Below the pieces are notes generated by a model. It had not been told where the DNA came from. It did not search any database and saw only the letters and a program-made list of their open reading frames with translations. The position numbers and the translations under genes were made by a program. From Actinomycetes bacterium (GTDB lineage Bacteria; Actinomycetota; Acidimicrobiia; Acidimicrobiales; RAAP-2), in assembly GCA_021818265.1 (NCBI GenBank), contig JAKAEP010000002.1:124001-188000 (forward strand): a stretch of 64,000 nt of DNA. The letters are read 5' to 3'. The first letter of the stretch is position 1. The number at the start of each line of letters is the position of its first letter. Shown here in pieces: positions 9,678 through 20,269 of the stretch.

Positions 9678-11224
9678 GCGACGTCGCGGGGGCCGCGACC
9701 ACCAAGCGGGCGCGCCGCAACGGCGCCGGGCGCTACGGACGGCTGGGTCAGGTCGTCAACGAGCTCGACGACCGCCTGGGCGTCGCCAAGGGCGGCCGGA
9801 CGTTCCTCGACAAGATCTTCCCGGATCACTGGTCGTTCATGCTCGGTGAGATCGCGCTCTACTCATTCCTCGTCCTGCTCGTCACCGGGATCTTCCTGAC
9901 GCTGTACTACGTACCGAGCTCGGCCGTCGTGACCTACCACGGCCCGTACCTGCCGCTCGACGGCCAGCGGGTGACCCAGGCCTTCGAGTCGACGGTCAAC
10001 CTCTCGTTCAGCGTCCGCGCCGGCCTCTTGATGCGCCAGATGCACCACTGGGCGTGCGACATCTTCGTCGGCGCGCTCGTCGTGCACATGGCTCGGGTCT
10101 TCTTCACCGGGGCCTTCCGCAAGCCCCGCGAGCTCAACTGGACGATCGGGGTCACTCTGTTGACCCTCGCGATCGCCAACGGCTTCCTCGGCTACTCGCT
10201 GCCCGACGACCTCGTCTCGGGCACCGGCATCCGCATCGCCTACTCGATCCTCCTGTCGATCCCCCTCGTGGGCACCTACCTGGCGTTCTGGGTGTTCGGC
10301 GGGAACTTCCCGGGCACGGCGATCATCCCGCGCTTCTTCATCCTCCACGTCCTGATCATCCCGCTGGTCATCCTGGGGCTCGTCGGGGCGCACCTCGCTC
10401 TGCTCGTGCGCCAGAAGCACACCCAGTTCCCCGGGCCCGGTCGCGAGGAGAACAACGTCGTCGGCTCGCCGATGTTCCCGGTGTTCATGGCCAAGACCAC
10501 GGGCTACCTCTTCGGCGTCTCGGGGGTCATCGCGCTACTGGGCGCGTTCGCCCAGATCAACCCGATCTGGCAGTTCGGCCCCTACGACGCGTCACGCATC
10601 TCCTACGCCGTCCAGCCCGACTTCTACATGGGATTCCTGGACGGGGCCCTGCGCATCTTCCCCGCATGGTCGTTCATGGGCTTCGGCCACACGATCCCCC
10701 TCGAGGTCACCATCCCGGCGGTGATCCTCCCGGGGCTGCTCTTCGGGCTGGCCTACGCCTGGCCGGCGCTGGAGCGCCGGGTCACCGGTGACCACGCGAT
10801 CCACCACCTCTTGGACCGTCCGAGCTGGCGGCCCAAGCGCACGGCCGCGGGCGTCGCGGCGCTCGCCCTGCTGAGCGCGCTGTTCATCGCGAGCTCGACC
10901 GACGTGATCGCGAACTTCTTCCACGTCTCGCTCAACACGGTGCTCTGGGCGATGCGTGTCATCGTGGTCCTCTCGCCCTTCGTCGCGTATCCCATCACCT
11001 ACAAGATCTGCAAGGAGCTCCAGGGCGTCCACGGCGCCGGCAAGCGCAAGACGCCGAACCTGGTGCTGCGCACCGACGAGGGCGAGTACGTGGCCGAGCC
11101 CACGCCGGCCTACCCCGAGGACGTCCACCAGGAGCTCGAGCCGACCCCGGTCCCGACGTTCATCGAGGAGGCCGGGGTCGAGGCCGAGGCGGCCACGCCG
11201 GGCGTCCGCATCGTCGAGCGCTAG
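9674..11224 (+). CDS. qcrB: Cytochrome bc1 complex cytochrome b subunit
   Basis: MRQMHHWACDIFVGALVVHMARVFFTGAFRKPRELNW; ATGA overlap with qcrA. Confidence 0.95.
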   Translation: MSDVAGAATTKRARRNGAGRYGRLGQVVNELDDRLGVAKGGRTFLDKIFPDHWSFMLGEIALYSFLVLLVTGIFLTLYYVPSSAVVTYHGPYLPLDGQRVTQAFESTVNLSFSVRAGLLMRQMHHWACDIFVGALVVHMARVFFTGAFRKPRELNWTIGVTLLTLAIANGFLGYSLPDDLVSGTGIRIAYSILLSIPLVGTYLAFWVFGGNFPGTAIIPRFFILHVLIIPLVILGLVGAHLALLVRQKHTQFPGPGREENNVVGSPMFPVFMAKTTGYLFGVSGVIALLGAFAQINPIWQFGPYDASRISYAVQPDFYMGFLDGALRIFPAWSFMGFGHTIPLEVTIPAVILPGLLFGLAYAWPALERRVTGDHAIHHLLDRPSWRPKRTAAGVAALALLSALFIASSTDVIANFFHVSLNTVLWAMRVIVVLSPFVAYPITYKICKELQGVHGAGKRKTPNLVLRTDEGEYVAEPTPAYPEDVHQELEPTPVPTFIEEAGVEAEAATPGVRIVER

Positions 11225-11238
11225 CCCCGGCGCGTCCC

Positions 11239-11901
11239 CTAGCCGAAGCGCCGCCAGTGGCCTTCCGTGACGACGGTGACCTCGCCGTCGCGCACGACGA
11301 CGGCCGTCTGGTCGTCGACCGCGTAGGCCGGGCCGTCGATCCCGGCCGCCCACGCCTCGGCCGAGGCCATCGCGTTGTCGGGCAGGTCGGGGTGGTCGAG
11401 GTGGGGGAAGAGCGAGAAGTCGACGAGGCCGAGCGTCGCGTCACCGCCGCCGGGTGGGCGCCAGCCGACGAACTCCTCGCCCACTCGGGGCGCCACCACC
11501 ATGCTGCCGGCGCTGACCCCGACGTACACGGTGCCCGCTAGGGAGTCGAGGAGATCGGCCACCCCCGACGCGCGGAGCCAGTGGGCGAGGTAGAGCGGGT
11601 CACCCCCTCCGACGAGCAGGGCGTCCACCTCGCGCACCTCGGGCACCCACGCGGACGGGTCGACGCTGGGCAGCGCCGAGAGCTCCAACACCCCCAGTGA
11701 GGACCAGCCGATCTCGCACAGAGGGGTCGAGGCGTGGCCGGTGATGACCCGCCAGGCGCGGGCCGGTCCCCCGGGCCCGGGGTAGCTGGCGGTGGGGACC
11801 ACGAGCGCGCTCGCCTCCTCCACGGGCTTGCCGAGGAGGTCGACGAGCGCCTCGCGGATACTCGCGTTCTTCACCCCGGCGGAAGTGAGCAGCAGTCGCA
11901 C
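11239..11901 (-). CDS. Peptidase S51 family (dipeptidase E-like)
   Basis: LLVGGGDPLYLAHWLRASG, VYVGVSAGSMVVAPRVGEEF (GxSAG nucleophile). Confidence 0.82.
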   Translation of the reverse strand: MRLLLTSAGVKNASIREALVDLLGKPVEEASALVVPTASYPGPGGPARAWRVITGHASTPLCEIGWSSLGVLELSALPSVDPSAWVPEVREVDALLVGGGDPLYLAHWLRASGVADLLDSLAGTVYVGVSAGSMVVAPRVGEEFVGWRPPGGGDATLGLVDFSLFPHLDHPDLPDNAMASAEAWAAGIDGPAYAVDDQTAVVVRDGEVTVVTEGHWRRFG

Positions 11902-11979
11902 GTCATCCTTTCGGGGGCATCCTTCGGTCGGCGACCCTAGCCCACCCGCCGGCGCGTGGTCGGTGCCTAACATGGGCCC

Positions 11980-12882
11980 GTGCCGGCCTCCCCCGACCCG
12001 AAGTGGCCTCCGGCGACCTCGCTCGTGGGTCCCGGGGACGAGGGGCGGGCCACCGTGGCCGTGGTGGGCGTGCCCACCTACGCCACCTCGGTCACCCCCA
12101 AGTCGTCGCGGTCGACCCCGGCCGCGCTGCGCGAGGCGCTGGCGCGGTACTCGACGTGGGCGACGAGCGACGGTCGCGACCTCGCCGAGCTCGTGAGCGT
12201 CCTCGACGCGGGCGACGTCGACGACCCCGACGGCGAGGGGGGAGTGGAGCGCACGCGCGCCCTGTGCGCGGCCCTGCCGGCCCGTGACCTCACGGTGGTG
12301 CTCGGCGGCGACAACGCCGCCACCTGGCAGGCCCTCAGCGCCCTGGCGGGGGACCGGCTCGACGGGTTCGGCCTGGTCACCCTCGACGCCCATCTGGACT
12401 TCCGCGAGGGCCGCTCCAACGGGTCGCCGGTGCGCCAGCTGGTGGACGCCGGCCTCCCCGGCCCGCGCGTCTGCCAGGTGGGCCTCGCCGACTTCTCGAA
12501 CTCCGCGCCCTACGCGCGCGACGCCCGAGCGGCCGGGCTCCACGCGATCGCGCGCGAGCGCTTCTACGACGAGCGGCCCGAGGACCTCGCGCGAGAGGCG
12601 CTGGCGCTCGCGGGCGCGCACGGGGGCCCGGTCTACGTCGACGTCGACCTCGACGTGGCCGACCGCTCGACCGTCCCGGGCTGCCCGGGGTCGGCTCCGG
12701 GGGGGCTGAGCGCCGCGGAGGTGCGCCGCTTCGTGCGCGCGGTGGCGGCCTCCCCCCAGGTGGTCGCGCTCGACGTCACCGAGATCGACGTGGAGCGCGA
12801 CGCACCCGACGGACGGACGCTGCGGCTCGGGGCCCTCGTCGTGCTCGAGGCGATCGCCGCCGTGACCAGGCGGGCCGCGTGA
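11980..12882 (+). CDS. hutG: Arginase/ureohydrolase family, probable formimidoylglutamase
   Basis: VVLGGDNAATW, LVTLDAHLDFREG, VYVDVDLDVADRSTVPGCPGSAPGGLS; GTGA-coupled to hutH. Confidence 0.78.
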   Translation: MPASPDPKWPPATSLVGPGDEGRATVAVVGVPTYATSVTPKSSRSTPAALREALARYSTWATSDGRDLAELVSVLDAGDVDDPDGEGGVERTRALCAALPARDLTVVLGGDNAATWQALSALAGDRLDGFGLVTLDAHLDFREGRSNGSPVRQLVDAGLPGPRVCQVGLADFSNSAPYARDARAAGLHAIARERFYDERPEDLAREALALAGAHGGPVYVDVDLDVADRSTVPGCPGSAPGGLSAAEVRRFVRAVAASPQVVALDVTEIDVERDAPDGRTLRLGALVVLEAIAAVTRRAA

Positions 12883-14408
12883 CCGTCGAGGTCGGGGACC
12901 GGCCCCTCACGCGCGACGAGGTCGTCGCGGTGGCGCGGGGCTTCGAGGCTGTCGCGATCTCCGCCGACGTCCGCCAGCGCCTGGCCCACCAGCGCCGCGC
13001 CATCGACCGGCGGGTCGCCTCCGGTGAGCCCGTCTACGGCCTGTCGACGGGCTTCGGCTCGCTCGCGACCACGCCCATCTCGCCCGAGGAGCGCCGCGAC
13101 CTGCAGCGCTCCCTCGTGCGCAGCCACGCGGCCGGGGTCGGCGATCGGGTCGAGGTCGAGGTGGTGCGCGCCATGATGGTCTCGCGGCTCGCGACCCTCT
13201 GCAGCGGCGTCGCCGGGGTGCGCCCCGTCGTGGTCGACACCTACGCGGCACTGCTCAACCACGCGGTGACCCCGGTCGTCCACGAGTTCGGGTCGCTCGG
13301 CTGCTCGGGGGACCTGGCGCCGCTCGCGCACGTGGCGCTCGCGCTCATGGGTGAGAGCGACGTCCTCGACGCCGGGGGAGAGCGCCGGCGCGCGGCCGAG
13401 GTGCTCGCCGAGGTCGGCGTCGCGCCGATCGAGCTCGCCGAGAAGGAGGGCCTGGCGCTCATCAACGGGACCGACGGGATGCTCGGTCAGCTCGTGCTCG
13501 CCCTCGACGACGTCGCCGCGCTGCTCACCCACCTCGACCTCGCGGCGGCGCTCTCCATCCAGGCGCTGCGCGGCACCGACCGGGCCTTCGTGGAGGAGCT
13601 GATGGGCCTACGGCCCCACCCGGGCCAGCGCGCGAGCGCCCGGAACCTGATGGCGCTGCTCGAGGGCTCGGCGATCGTCGCGTCCCACCTCGAGGACGCC
13701 TCCCAGGTCCAAGACGCCTACTCGCTGCGCTGCGCGCCCCAAGTGCACGGGGCGGCCCGCGACACGTGGCGCCACGCGGCCGACGTCGCCGACGTCGAGC
13801 TGGCCTCGGCGATCGACAACCCCTCGGTGCTGCCCGACGGCACGATCGCCTCCAACGGCAACTTCCACGGCGCGCCGGTCGGCTACGTCCTCGACTTCCT
13901 CGCGATCGCCCTGGCCGACGTGGCCTCGATGGCCGAGCGGCGCACCGACCGGCTGATGGACGAGTCGCGCAGCTACGGCCTGCCGGCCTTCCTCGCCGCG
14001 TCGCCGGGCGTGGACTCGGGGCTCATGATCGCCCAGTACGCCCAGGCGGCGCTGGTGAGCGAGATGAAGCGACTCGCCGCCCCGGCGAGCGTGGACTCGA
14101 TTCCCTCCTCGGCGATGCAAGAGGACCACGTCTCGATGGGCTGGCACGCGGCGCGCAAGCTCCGCCGGGCCGTCACGGCCCTCGGCGGGGTCGTGGCGAT
14201 CGAGTTGATGGCCGCCTCGCGCGCACTCGCGCTGCGCGCGCCGCTGGCTCCGTCGCCCGTCGGCGCGGCCGTGGCCGAGAGGGTCAACGGGGTGGCCGGG
14301 GGACCGGGCCACGACCGTTGGCTGTCGCCGGAGATCGCCGGCGTCGTGGAGCTCGTCGAGAGCCGCGAGCTGCTCGAGCTGGCGGCCCGGTTCGTCGCCC
14401 TGAGCTAG
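12879..14408 (+). CDS. hutH: Histidine ammonia-lyase
   Basis: [28 protein letters not shown] (MIO triad ASG/CSG variant context), [23 protein letters not shown]. Confidence 0.93.
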   Translation: MTVEVGDRPLTRDEVVAVARGFEAVAISADVRQRLAHQRRAIDRRVASGEPVYGLSTGFGSLATTPISPEERRDLQRSLVRSHAAGVGDRVEVEVVRAMMVSRLATLCSGVAGVRPVVVDTYAALLNHAVTPVVHEFGSLGCSGDLAPLAHVALALMGESDVLDAGGERRRAAEVLAEVGVAPIELAEKEGLALINGTDGMLGQLVLALDDVAALLTHLDLAAALSIQALRGTDRAFVEELMGLRPHPGQRASARNLMALLEGSAIVASHLEDASQVQDAYSLRCAPQVHGAARDTWRHAADVADVELASAIDNPSVLPDGTIASNGNFHGAPVGYVLDFLAIALADVASMAERRTDRLMDESRSYGLPAFLAASPGVDSGLMIAQYAQAALVSEMKRLAAPASVDSIPSSAMQEDHVSMGWHAARKLRRAVTALGGVVAIELMAASRALALRAPLAPSPVGAAVAERVNGVAGGPGHDRWLSPEIAGVVELVESRELLELAARFVALS

Positions 14409-14415
14409 GAGGAAC

Positions 14416-16074
14416 ATGGAAGGTGCTCGTCCGGTCCGCGCGCCGCGCGGGACCTCCCTCAGCGCCCGGGGCTGGCCCCAGGAGGCGGCCCTGCGCATGC
14501 TCCAGAACAACCTCGACCCCGAGGTCGCCGAGCGGCCCGACGACCTCGTCGTCTACGGCGGGACGGGGCGGGCGGCCCGGGACTGGGCGAGCTTCGACGC
14601 GCTCGTGCGCACGCTCACCACCCTCGGCCCCGACGAGACGATGGTCGTCCAGTCGGGCCGGCCGGTCGGGGTGCTGCGGACCCACGAGTGGGCGCCCCGG
14701 GTCGTCATCGCCAACGCCAACCTCGTGCCGGACTGGGCGACCTGGCCCGAGTTCCGCCGGCTCGAGGCGCTCGGGCTCACGATGTACGGCCAGATGACCG
14801 CGGGGTCGTGGATCTACATCGGGACCCAGGGGATCCTCCAGGGCACCTACGAGACCTTCGCCGCGGTCGCCGAGCGGCGCTTCGGGGGGACGCTCGCGGG
14901 CACGCTCACCCTCACCGCCGGGGCCGGGGGCATGGGCGGGGCCCAGCCGCTCGCCGTCACGATGAACGACGGCGTGTGCCTGCTCATCGACGTCGACCCC
15001 ACGAGGCTCGCCCGGCGGGTCGAGCAGCGCTACCTCGACGAGTGGACGAGCGACCTCGACGACGCCCTCGAGCGGGTCCTCGTCGCCAAGGCCGAGCGCC
15101 GGGCGCTGAGCGTGGGCCTGGTCGGCAACGCGGCCGCCCTCGTGCCCGAGATCTTGCGCCGCGGGGTCGCGGTGGACATCGTCACCGACCAGACCTCGGC
15201 CCACGACCCCCTCAGCTACCTGCCCGAGGGGGTCGAGCTCGGCGACTGGCACGACTACGCCGAGAAGAAGCCCGAGGAGTTCACCGACCGGGCCCGCCAG
15301 GCGATGGCGCGCCACGTCGAGGCGATGGTCGGGTTCATGGACGAGGGCGCCGAGGTCTTCGACTACGGGAACTCCCTGCGCGGCGAGGCGCTCGCCGGCG
15401 GCTACCCGCGCGCCTTCGACTACCCCGGCTTCGTGCCCGCGTACATCCGGCCGCTCTTCTGCGAGGGCCAGGGCCCCTTCCGCTGGGCCGCGCTCTCGGG
15501 CGACCCGCGCGACATCGCGGCCACCGACCGGGCCGTGCTCGACCTCTTCCCCGAGAACGACAAGCTCCGGCGCTGGATCACCAAGGCCGAGGAGCGCGTC
15601 GCCTTCCAGGGGCTCCCGGCGCGGATCTGCTGGCTCGGCTACGGCGAGCGCGACCGGGCCGGGGTCACCTTCAACGACCTGGTGGCCCGGGGCGAGGTCG
15701 CCGCGCCCCTCGTGATCGGGCGCGACCACCTCGACAGCGGCTCGGTGGCCTCGCCGTACCGCGAGACCGAGGGGATGCTCGACGGCTCCGACGCCATCGC
15801 CGACTGGCCGCTGCTCAACGCCCTGGTCGCCACGGCGTCGGGGGCGTCGTGGGTGTCGATCCACCACGGGGGCGGGGTCGGCATCGGGCGATCGATCCAC
15901 GCCGGGCAGGTCTGCGTGGCCGACGGCACCGACCTCGCGCGCGCAAAGCTCGAGCGGGTCCTCACGAACGACCCGGCGATGGGCGTGCTGCGCCACGTCG
16001 ACGCCGGCTACGAGGCGGCCGAGGCGACGGCCGAGCGCACCGGGCTTCGCGTGCCGCTGCGCGAGGCGACGTGA
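14416..16074 (+). CDS. hutU: Urocanate hydratase
   Basis: [79 protein letters not shown]. Confidence 0.96.
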   Translation: MEGARPVRAPRGTSLSARGWPQEAALRMLQNNLDPEVAERPDDLVVYGGTGRAARDWASFDALVRTLTTLGPDETMVVQSGRPVGVLRTHEWAPRVVIANANLVPDWATWPEFRRLEALGLTMYGQMTAGSWIYIGTQGILQGTYETFAAVAERRFGGTLAGTLTLTAGAGGMGGAQPLAVTMNDGVCLLIDVDPTRLARRVEQRYLDEWTSDLDDALERVLVAKAERRALSVGLVGNAAALVPEILRRGVAVDIVTDQTSAHDPLSYLPEGVELGDWHDYAEKKPEEFTDRARQAMARHVEAMVGFMDEGAEVFDYGNSLRGEALAGGYPRAFDYPGFVPAYIRPLFCEGQGPFRWAALSGDPRDIAATDRAVLDLFPENDKLRRWITKAEERVAFQGLPARICWLGYGERDRAGVTFNDLVARGEVAAPLVIGRDHLDSGSVASPYRETEGMLDGSDAIADWPLLNALVATASGASWVSIHHGGGVGIGRSIHAGQVCVADGTDLARAKLERVLTNDPAMGVLRHVDAGYEAAEATAERTGLRVPLREAT

Positions 16075-18059
16075 CCTCGACGCTCGTCACCGGCGTCGGT
16101 GAGCTCACGACGAACGACCCGACCCTCGGCGACGGCACGGTGCTCGGGCGCCTCACGTCCGCGGCCTTCGTCGTCGAGGACGGGCGGGTCGCCTGGGTCG
16201 GAACGGCGAGGGCGGCGCCCGCGTGCGACGCGCGCCTCGACGTCGCGGGCGCGGCGGTCGTGCCGGGGTTCGTCGACTCCCACACCCACCTCGTGTTCGC
16301 CGGCGAGCGCAGCGACGAGTTCGAGGCGCGCATGGCCGGGCGCCCCTACGACGGGGGCGGGATCGCCCGGACCGTCGCGGCGACCCGGGCCGCGAGCACC
16401 GACGAGCTGCGCACCGGGGTGGCGGCGCGGGTCCGGGCGCTGCGCGCGGGCGGGGTGACGACCCTCGAGGTCAAGTCGGGCTACGAGCTCACGACCGAGG
16501 GCGAGGCCCGCGACCTCGAACTGGCCCGCGCGGTGACCGAGCACGTCACCTGGCTGGGCGCCCACGCGGTGCCCCCGGAGTTCGCCCACGACCGGGCCGG
16601 CTACCTGGCCCTGCTCACCGGGCCGATGCTCGAGCGGTGCGCGCCGCTCGCGCGCTGGGCCGACGTGTTCTGCGACGTGGGCGCGTTCGACCTCGACGAG
16701 ACCCGCGCCGTCCTGGAGGCGGCCCGGTCCCGGGGGCTAGGCCTGCGCCTGCACGCGAACCAGCTCGCCCACGGCGGGGCGGTGCGCCTCGCCGTCGAGC
16801 TGGGCGCGGCGAGCGCCGACCACCTCACCCACCTCGACGAGGGCGACGTCGAGGCGCTGGCCGGCTCCTCGACGGTCGCCACGCTGGCGCCCGGCGCGGA
16901 GTTCGGCACGCGCTCGGACTACGCCCCGGCGCGACGGCTCCTCGACGCGGGGGCGACCGTCGCCCTGTCGACCGACTGCAACCCCGGGACGAGCTACGTG
17001 ACCTCGATGGCGCTGGTGATCGCCCTGGCGGTGCGCGAGATGGGCCTCACCTGCGACGAGGCGCTGTGGGCGGCCACGCGCGGCGGCGCGCGGGCGCTGC
17101 GCCTCGACGACGTCGGACACCTCGGGGTGGGCGCGCGCGCCGACTTCCTCGTCCTCGACGGGCCCCGGGCCGCGCACCTGGCCTACCGTCCCGGGGCCGA
17201 CCTCGTCACGACGCATCGCGCGAGCGTTCCCGAGCCGCCCGTCCCGGCGCGTGCCGCCGAGCCGGTGCGCCGCGCGGTCGCGCCGCCCGCCGGGCGCACG
17301 ACGACCCTGGAGGTCCGCGACCTCGTCGTCGCCTACGGCGACCACGTGGCCGTCGACGGGATCGACCTCGCGATCGCGGCGGGGGAGATCCTCGGCCTGC
17401 TCGGGCCCAACGGCGCCGGCAAGACCTCGACCCTGTCGGCGGTCGAGGGCCTCGTGCGCCCCCGGCGCGGGAGCGTCACGGTGGACGGGGTCGACGCGCT
17501 GGCCCGCCCGAGCGCGGCCCGGGCCCGCCTGGGGGTGCAGCTCCAGGCGAACAGCTTCTCGCCCGACCTTACCCTGGCCCAGATCGTCCGGCTCTTCGGG
17601 GGGCTCTACGGGGTCCGACTGGGGGCCGCGGCCGCGGTCGAGCGGCTGCGCGAGGTGGGGCTCGACGAGGAGGCCGGTCGGGGCTGGAAGCACCTCTCGG
17701 GCGGTCAGCAGCAGCGCCTCTCGCTGGCGGTCGCCATGGTGCACCAGCCCTCGCTCCTGCTGCTCGACGAGCCCACCGTCGGCCTCGACCCCCAGGCCCG
17801 GCGCCAGCTCTGGGGGCGCATCGACCAGGTCCGGGCGAAGGGGGCGAGCGTGCTACTCACTACCCACTCGATGGAAGAGGCCCAGTCGGTCTGCGACCGG
17901 GTCGCGATCATCGACCACGGGCGCCTCCTCGCCGAGGCAGCGCCGGCCGACCTCGTCGAGCGCTACCGCGACGACGCGCGCGTGCGCGCGGTCGCGCGCG
18001 GCGCGGTGACCCTCGAGGACGTCTTCATCGGCCTCACCGGGAGCGACCTGCGTGAGTGA
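16071..18059 (+). CDS. hutI: Imidazolonepropionase fused to an ABC-2-type transporter ATP-binding domain
   Basis: ORF 14688..18059 is uninterrupted. GTG at 16071 begins HutI ([63 protein letters not shown]), then a Pro/Ala linker, then [21 protein letters not shown], Walker [42 protein letters not shown]. Confidence 0.85.
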   Translation: MTSTLVTGVGELTTNDPTLGDGTVLGRLTSAAFVVEDGRVAWVGTARAAPACDARLDVAGAAVVPGFVDSHTHLVFAGERSDEFEARMAGRPYDGGGIARTVAATRAASTDELRTGVAARVRALRAGGVTTLEVKSGYELTTEGEARDLELARAVTEHVTWLGAHAVPPEFAHDRAGYLALLTGPMLERCAPLARWADVFCDVGAFDLDETRAVLEAARSRGLGLRLHANQLAHGGAVRLAVELGAASADHLTHLDEGDVEALAGSSTVATLAPGAEFGTRSDYAPARRLLDAGATVALSTDCNPGTSYVTSMALVIALAVREMGLTCDEALWAATRGGARALRLDDVGHLGVGARADFLVLDGPRAAHLAYRPGADLVTTHRASVPEPPVPARAAEPVRRAVAPPAGRTTTLEVRDLVVAYGDHVAVDGIDLAIAAGEILGLLGPNGAGKTSTLSAVEGLVRPRRGSVTVDGVDALARPSAARARLGVQLQANSFSPDLTLAQIVRLFGGLYGVRLGAAAAVERLREVGLDEEAGRGWKHLSGGQQQRLSLAVAMVHQPSLLLLDEPTVGLDPQARRQLWGRIDQVRAKGASVLLTTHSMEEAQSVCDRVAIIDHGRLLAEAAPADLVERYRDDARVRAVARGAVTLEDVFIGLTGSDLRE

Positions 18060-18807
18060 GTCGCCGGCGACCCGCGTGATGCTCGGCGCGCTCGTGCGCG
18101 CGGACCTGCTCGTCCTGTTGAAGGGCCGTCGCTCGATCGTGGTCGGGCTGCTCCTGCCCCTCTGGATCCTCTTCATCACGAACGGCCACAAGGGCACCTC
18201 CACGATGGGGGGCGCGTACTTCATCATCGGGATCGCCGTCGCCTACGGCCTGGCGGCGTTCGGCATCATGGGCTACGCGACGCGGGTCGCGCGCGACCGC
18301 GACACCGGCGTGCTCCAGCGCCTGCGCGTCACCCCGGCTCCCTCGTGGATGGTGATGGGCAGCCGGCTGCTCGCCCAGAGCGTCGCGAACCTCGTGGTCG
18401 CGCTCGTGGTCGTCGTGGTCGGGGCGTCGATGCACCACCTCCACCCCAGCCTGGGTCAGTACCTGCTGGTCCTCGTCGCCTCGGCCCTCGGCGGGGCCGT
18501 CTTCCTCGCCATCGGCCAGGCGGTCGTCGGGCTCGTGCGCTCGGCCGAGGCGGTGAACGCCGTCGGGCGCGTCCTGCTCGTCGCGCTCATCTTCCTCGGC
18601 CTGTTCGGGGCGAGCGGCGTGCTCGGCACCACCTGGGAGTCCATCTCGCGCTGGAGCCCGGTCGGGTGCGTCATGACCGTCTACGCCGGCGTGCTCGACC
18701 TCTCGGCGTGGGGGTCGACCCAGTGGCTCGCGGTGCTCGCCTGCGTGGGCTACGTCGCGGTGACGAGCGCCGTCGGGGTGCGCTGGTTCCGCTGGCAGAG
18801 CGCCTGA
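18052..18807 (+). CDS. ABC-2 type transporter permease
   Basis: Multiple hydrophobic helices; overlaps the 3' end of the ATPase ORF by 8 nt; MGYATRVARDRDTGVLQRLRVTPAPSWMVMGSRLL. Confidence 0.88.
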   Translation: MSESPATRVMLGALVRADLLVLLKGRRSIVVGLLLPLWILFITNGHKGTSTMGGAYFIIGIAVAYGLAAFGIMGYATRVARDRDTGVLQRLRVTPAPSWMVMGSRLLAQSVANLVVALVVVVVGASMHHLHPSLGQYLLVLVASALGGAVFLAIGQAVVGLVRSAEAVNAVGRVLLVALIFLGLFGASGVLGTTWESISRWSPVGCVMTVYAGVLDLSAWGSTQWLAVLACVGYVAVTSAVGVRWFRWQSA

Positions 18808-18844
18808 GACCTCCGCGGCGGAGGGTCGCCCCTAGGGTGAACCC

Positions 18845-20269
18845 ATGACGACTCCCGTTGCCCCCAGCGACCTGCCCGCCACGCTCGGCGCCCTGCGCGC
18901 GTCGGGCTACGTCTCCCGCCCGGTGCGCGCCGAGATGCGCGAGAACCTCGAGGCGCGCCTGGCCGCCGGACAGCCCCTCACCGCCACCGTGCTCGGCTAC
19001 GAGGACTCGGTGCTGCCCCAGCTCGAGACGGCGCTGCTCGCCGGCCACGACGTCATCCTGCTCGGCGAGCGGGGCCAGGCCAAGACCCGCATCATCCGCT
19101 CGCTCGTCGAGCTGCTCGACGAGTGGCTGCCGATCGTCGCCGGCTCCGACGTGCGCGACGACCCCTTCCACCCGATCTCGGCCCACGGGATCGCGGCCGT
19201 CGCCGAGCTCGGCGACGACACGCCGATCGAGTGGGTGCACCGCAGCCGTCGCTTCGCCGAGAAGCTGGCCTCGCCCGACACCTCGATGGCCGACCTCATC
19301 GGAGAGGTCGACCCGATCAAGGTCGCCGGCGGGCTCTACCTCGACGACCCGCGGGCGCTCAGCTACGGCCTGGTCCCCAAGTCGAACCGCGGGATCTTCG
19401 CCATCAACGAGCTGCCCGACCTGGCCGAGCGGATCCAGGTGGGGCTGCTGAACGTGCTCGAGGAGCGCGACGTCCAGATCCGCGGCCACCTGGTGCGCCT
19501 GGACCTCGACGTCATGGTCGTGGCGACCGCGAACCCCGAGGACTACACCAACCGCGGCCGTCTCATCACGCCCCTGAAGGACCGCTTCGGCAGCCAGATC
19601 CGCACCCACTACCCCGACGACCTCTCCACCGAGATCGCCATCGTCCACCAAGAGGCCCACGTGCCGGCGACGCCGGTGCCCCTCGTGGTGCCCTGGTTCA
19701 TCGAGGAGATCGTCGCGCGGGTCAGCCACGTGGCGCGCCGGTCGAACGCCATCAACCAGAAGTCCGGGGTCTCGGTGCGCCTGTCGATCGCCAACTACGA
19801 GGTCGTGGTCGCGAGCGCCCTGCGCCGGGCCCTGCGCACCGGCGACGCGGCGGTGGTGCCGCGGGTGAGCGACCTCTCAGCGCTCGTCCAGTCGACCCAG
19901 GGCAAGATCGAGCTCGACACCCTCGACGACGCCGAGGCCGACCAGGTCGTGTCGGCGCTGGTGGCCCTGGCGGTGCGCCAGTGCTTCGCCGAGACGGTCC
20001 TGCTGGAGGAGGCGCCCGAGATCGTGGCCGCCTTCAACGGCGAGGTGGTCGTGCACACCGGCGACGACCTGCCCGACGCGCAGTACGCCAGCGCCCTCGA
20101 GGCGCTGCCGGTGCTCGCCGCCCCGGTCGAGCGCCTGGCCGGGCCCGACGCCGGGCCGGGGGAGCGGGCCGCGGCCCTGGAGTTCCTCCTCGAGGGGCTC
20201 TACCTCACCAAGCGCCTGGCGAAGGACGCCTCCGGGGCCCGGGCGCTCTACCGCTCGAGGGCGCGGTAG
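18845..20269 (+). CDS. MoxR/magnesium-chelatase-like AAA+ ATPase (Rv0958-type)
   Basis: ILLGERGQAKTRIIRSL, GIFAINELPDLAERIQVGLLNVLEERDVQIRG, VVATANPEDYTNRGRLITPLKDRFG. Confidence 0.88.
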   Translation: MTTPVAPSDLPATLGALRASGYVSRPVRAEMRENLEARLAAGQPLTATVLGYEDSVLPQLETALLAGHDVILLGERGQAKTRIIRSLVELLDEWLPIVAGSDVRDDPFHPISAHGIAAVAELGDDTPIEWVHRSRRFAEKLASPDTSMADLIGEVDPIKVAGGLYLDDPRALSYGLVPKSNRGIFAINELPDLAERIQVGLLNVLEERDVQIRGHLVRLDLDVMVVATANPEDYTNRGRLITPLKDRFGSQIRTHYPDDLSTEIAIVHQEAHVPATPVPLVVPWFIEEIVARVSHVARRSNAINQKSGVSVRLSIANYEVVVASALRRALRTGDAAVVPRVSDLSALVQSTQGKIELDTLDDAEADQVVSALVALAVRQCFAETVLLEEAPEIVAAFNGEVVVHTGDDLPDAQYASALEALPVLAAPVERLAGPDAGPGERAAALEFLLEGLYLTKRLAKDASGARALYRSRAR

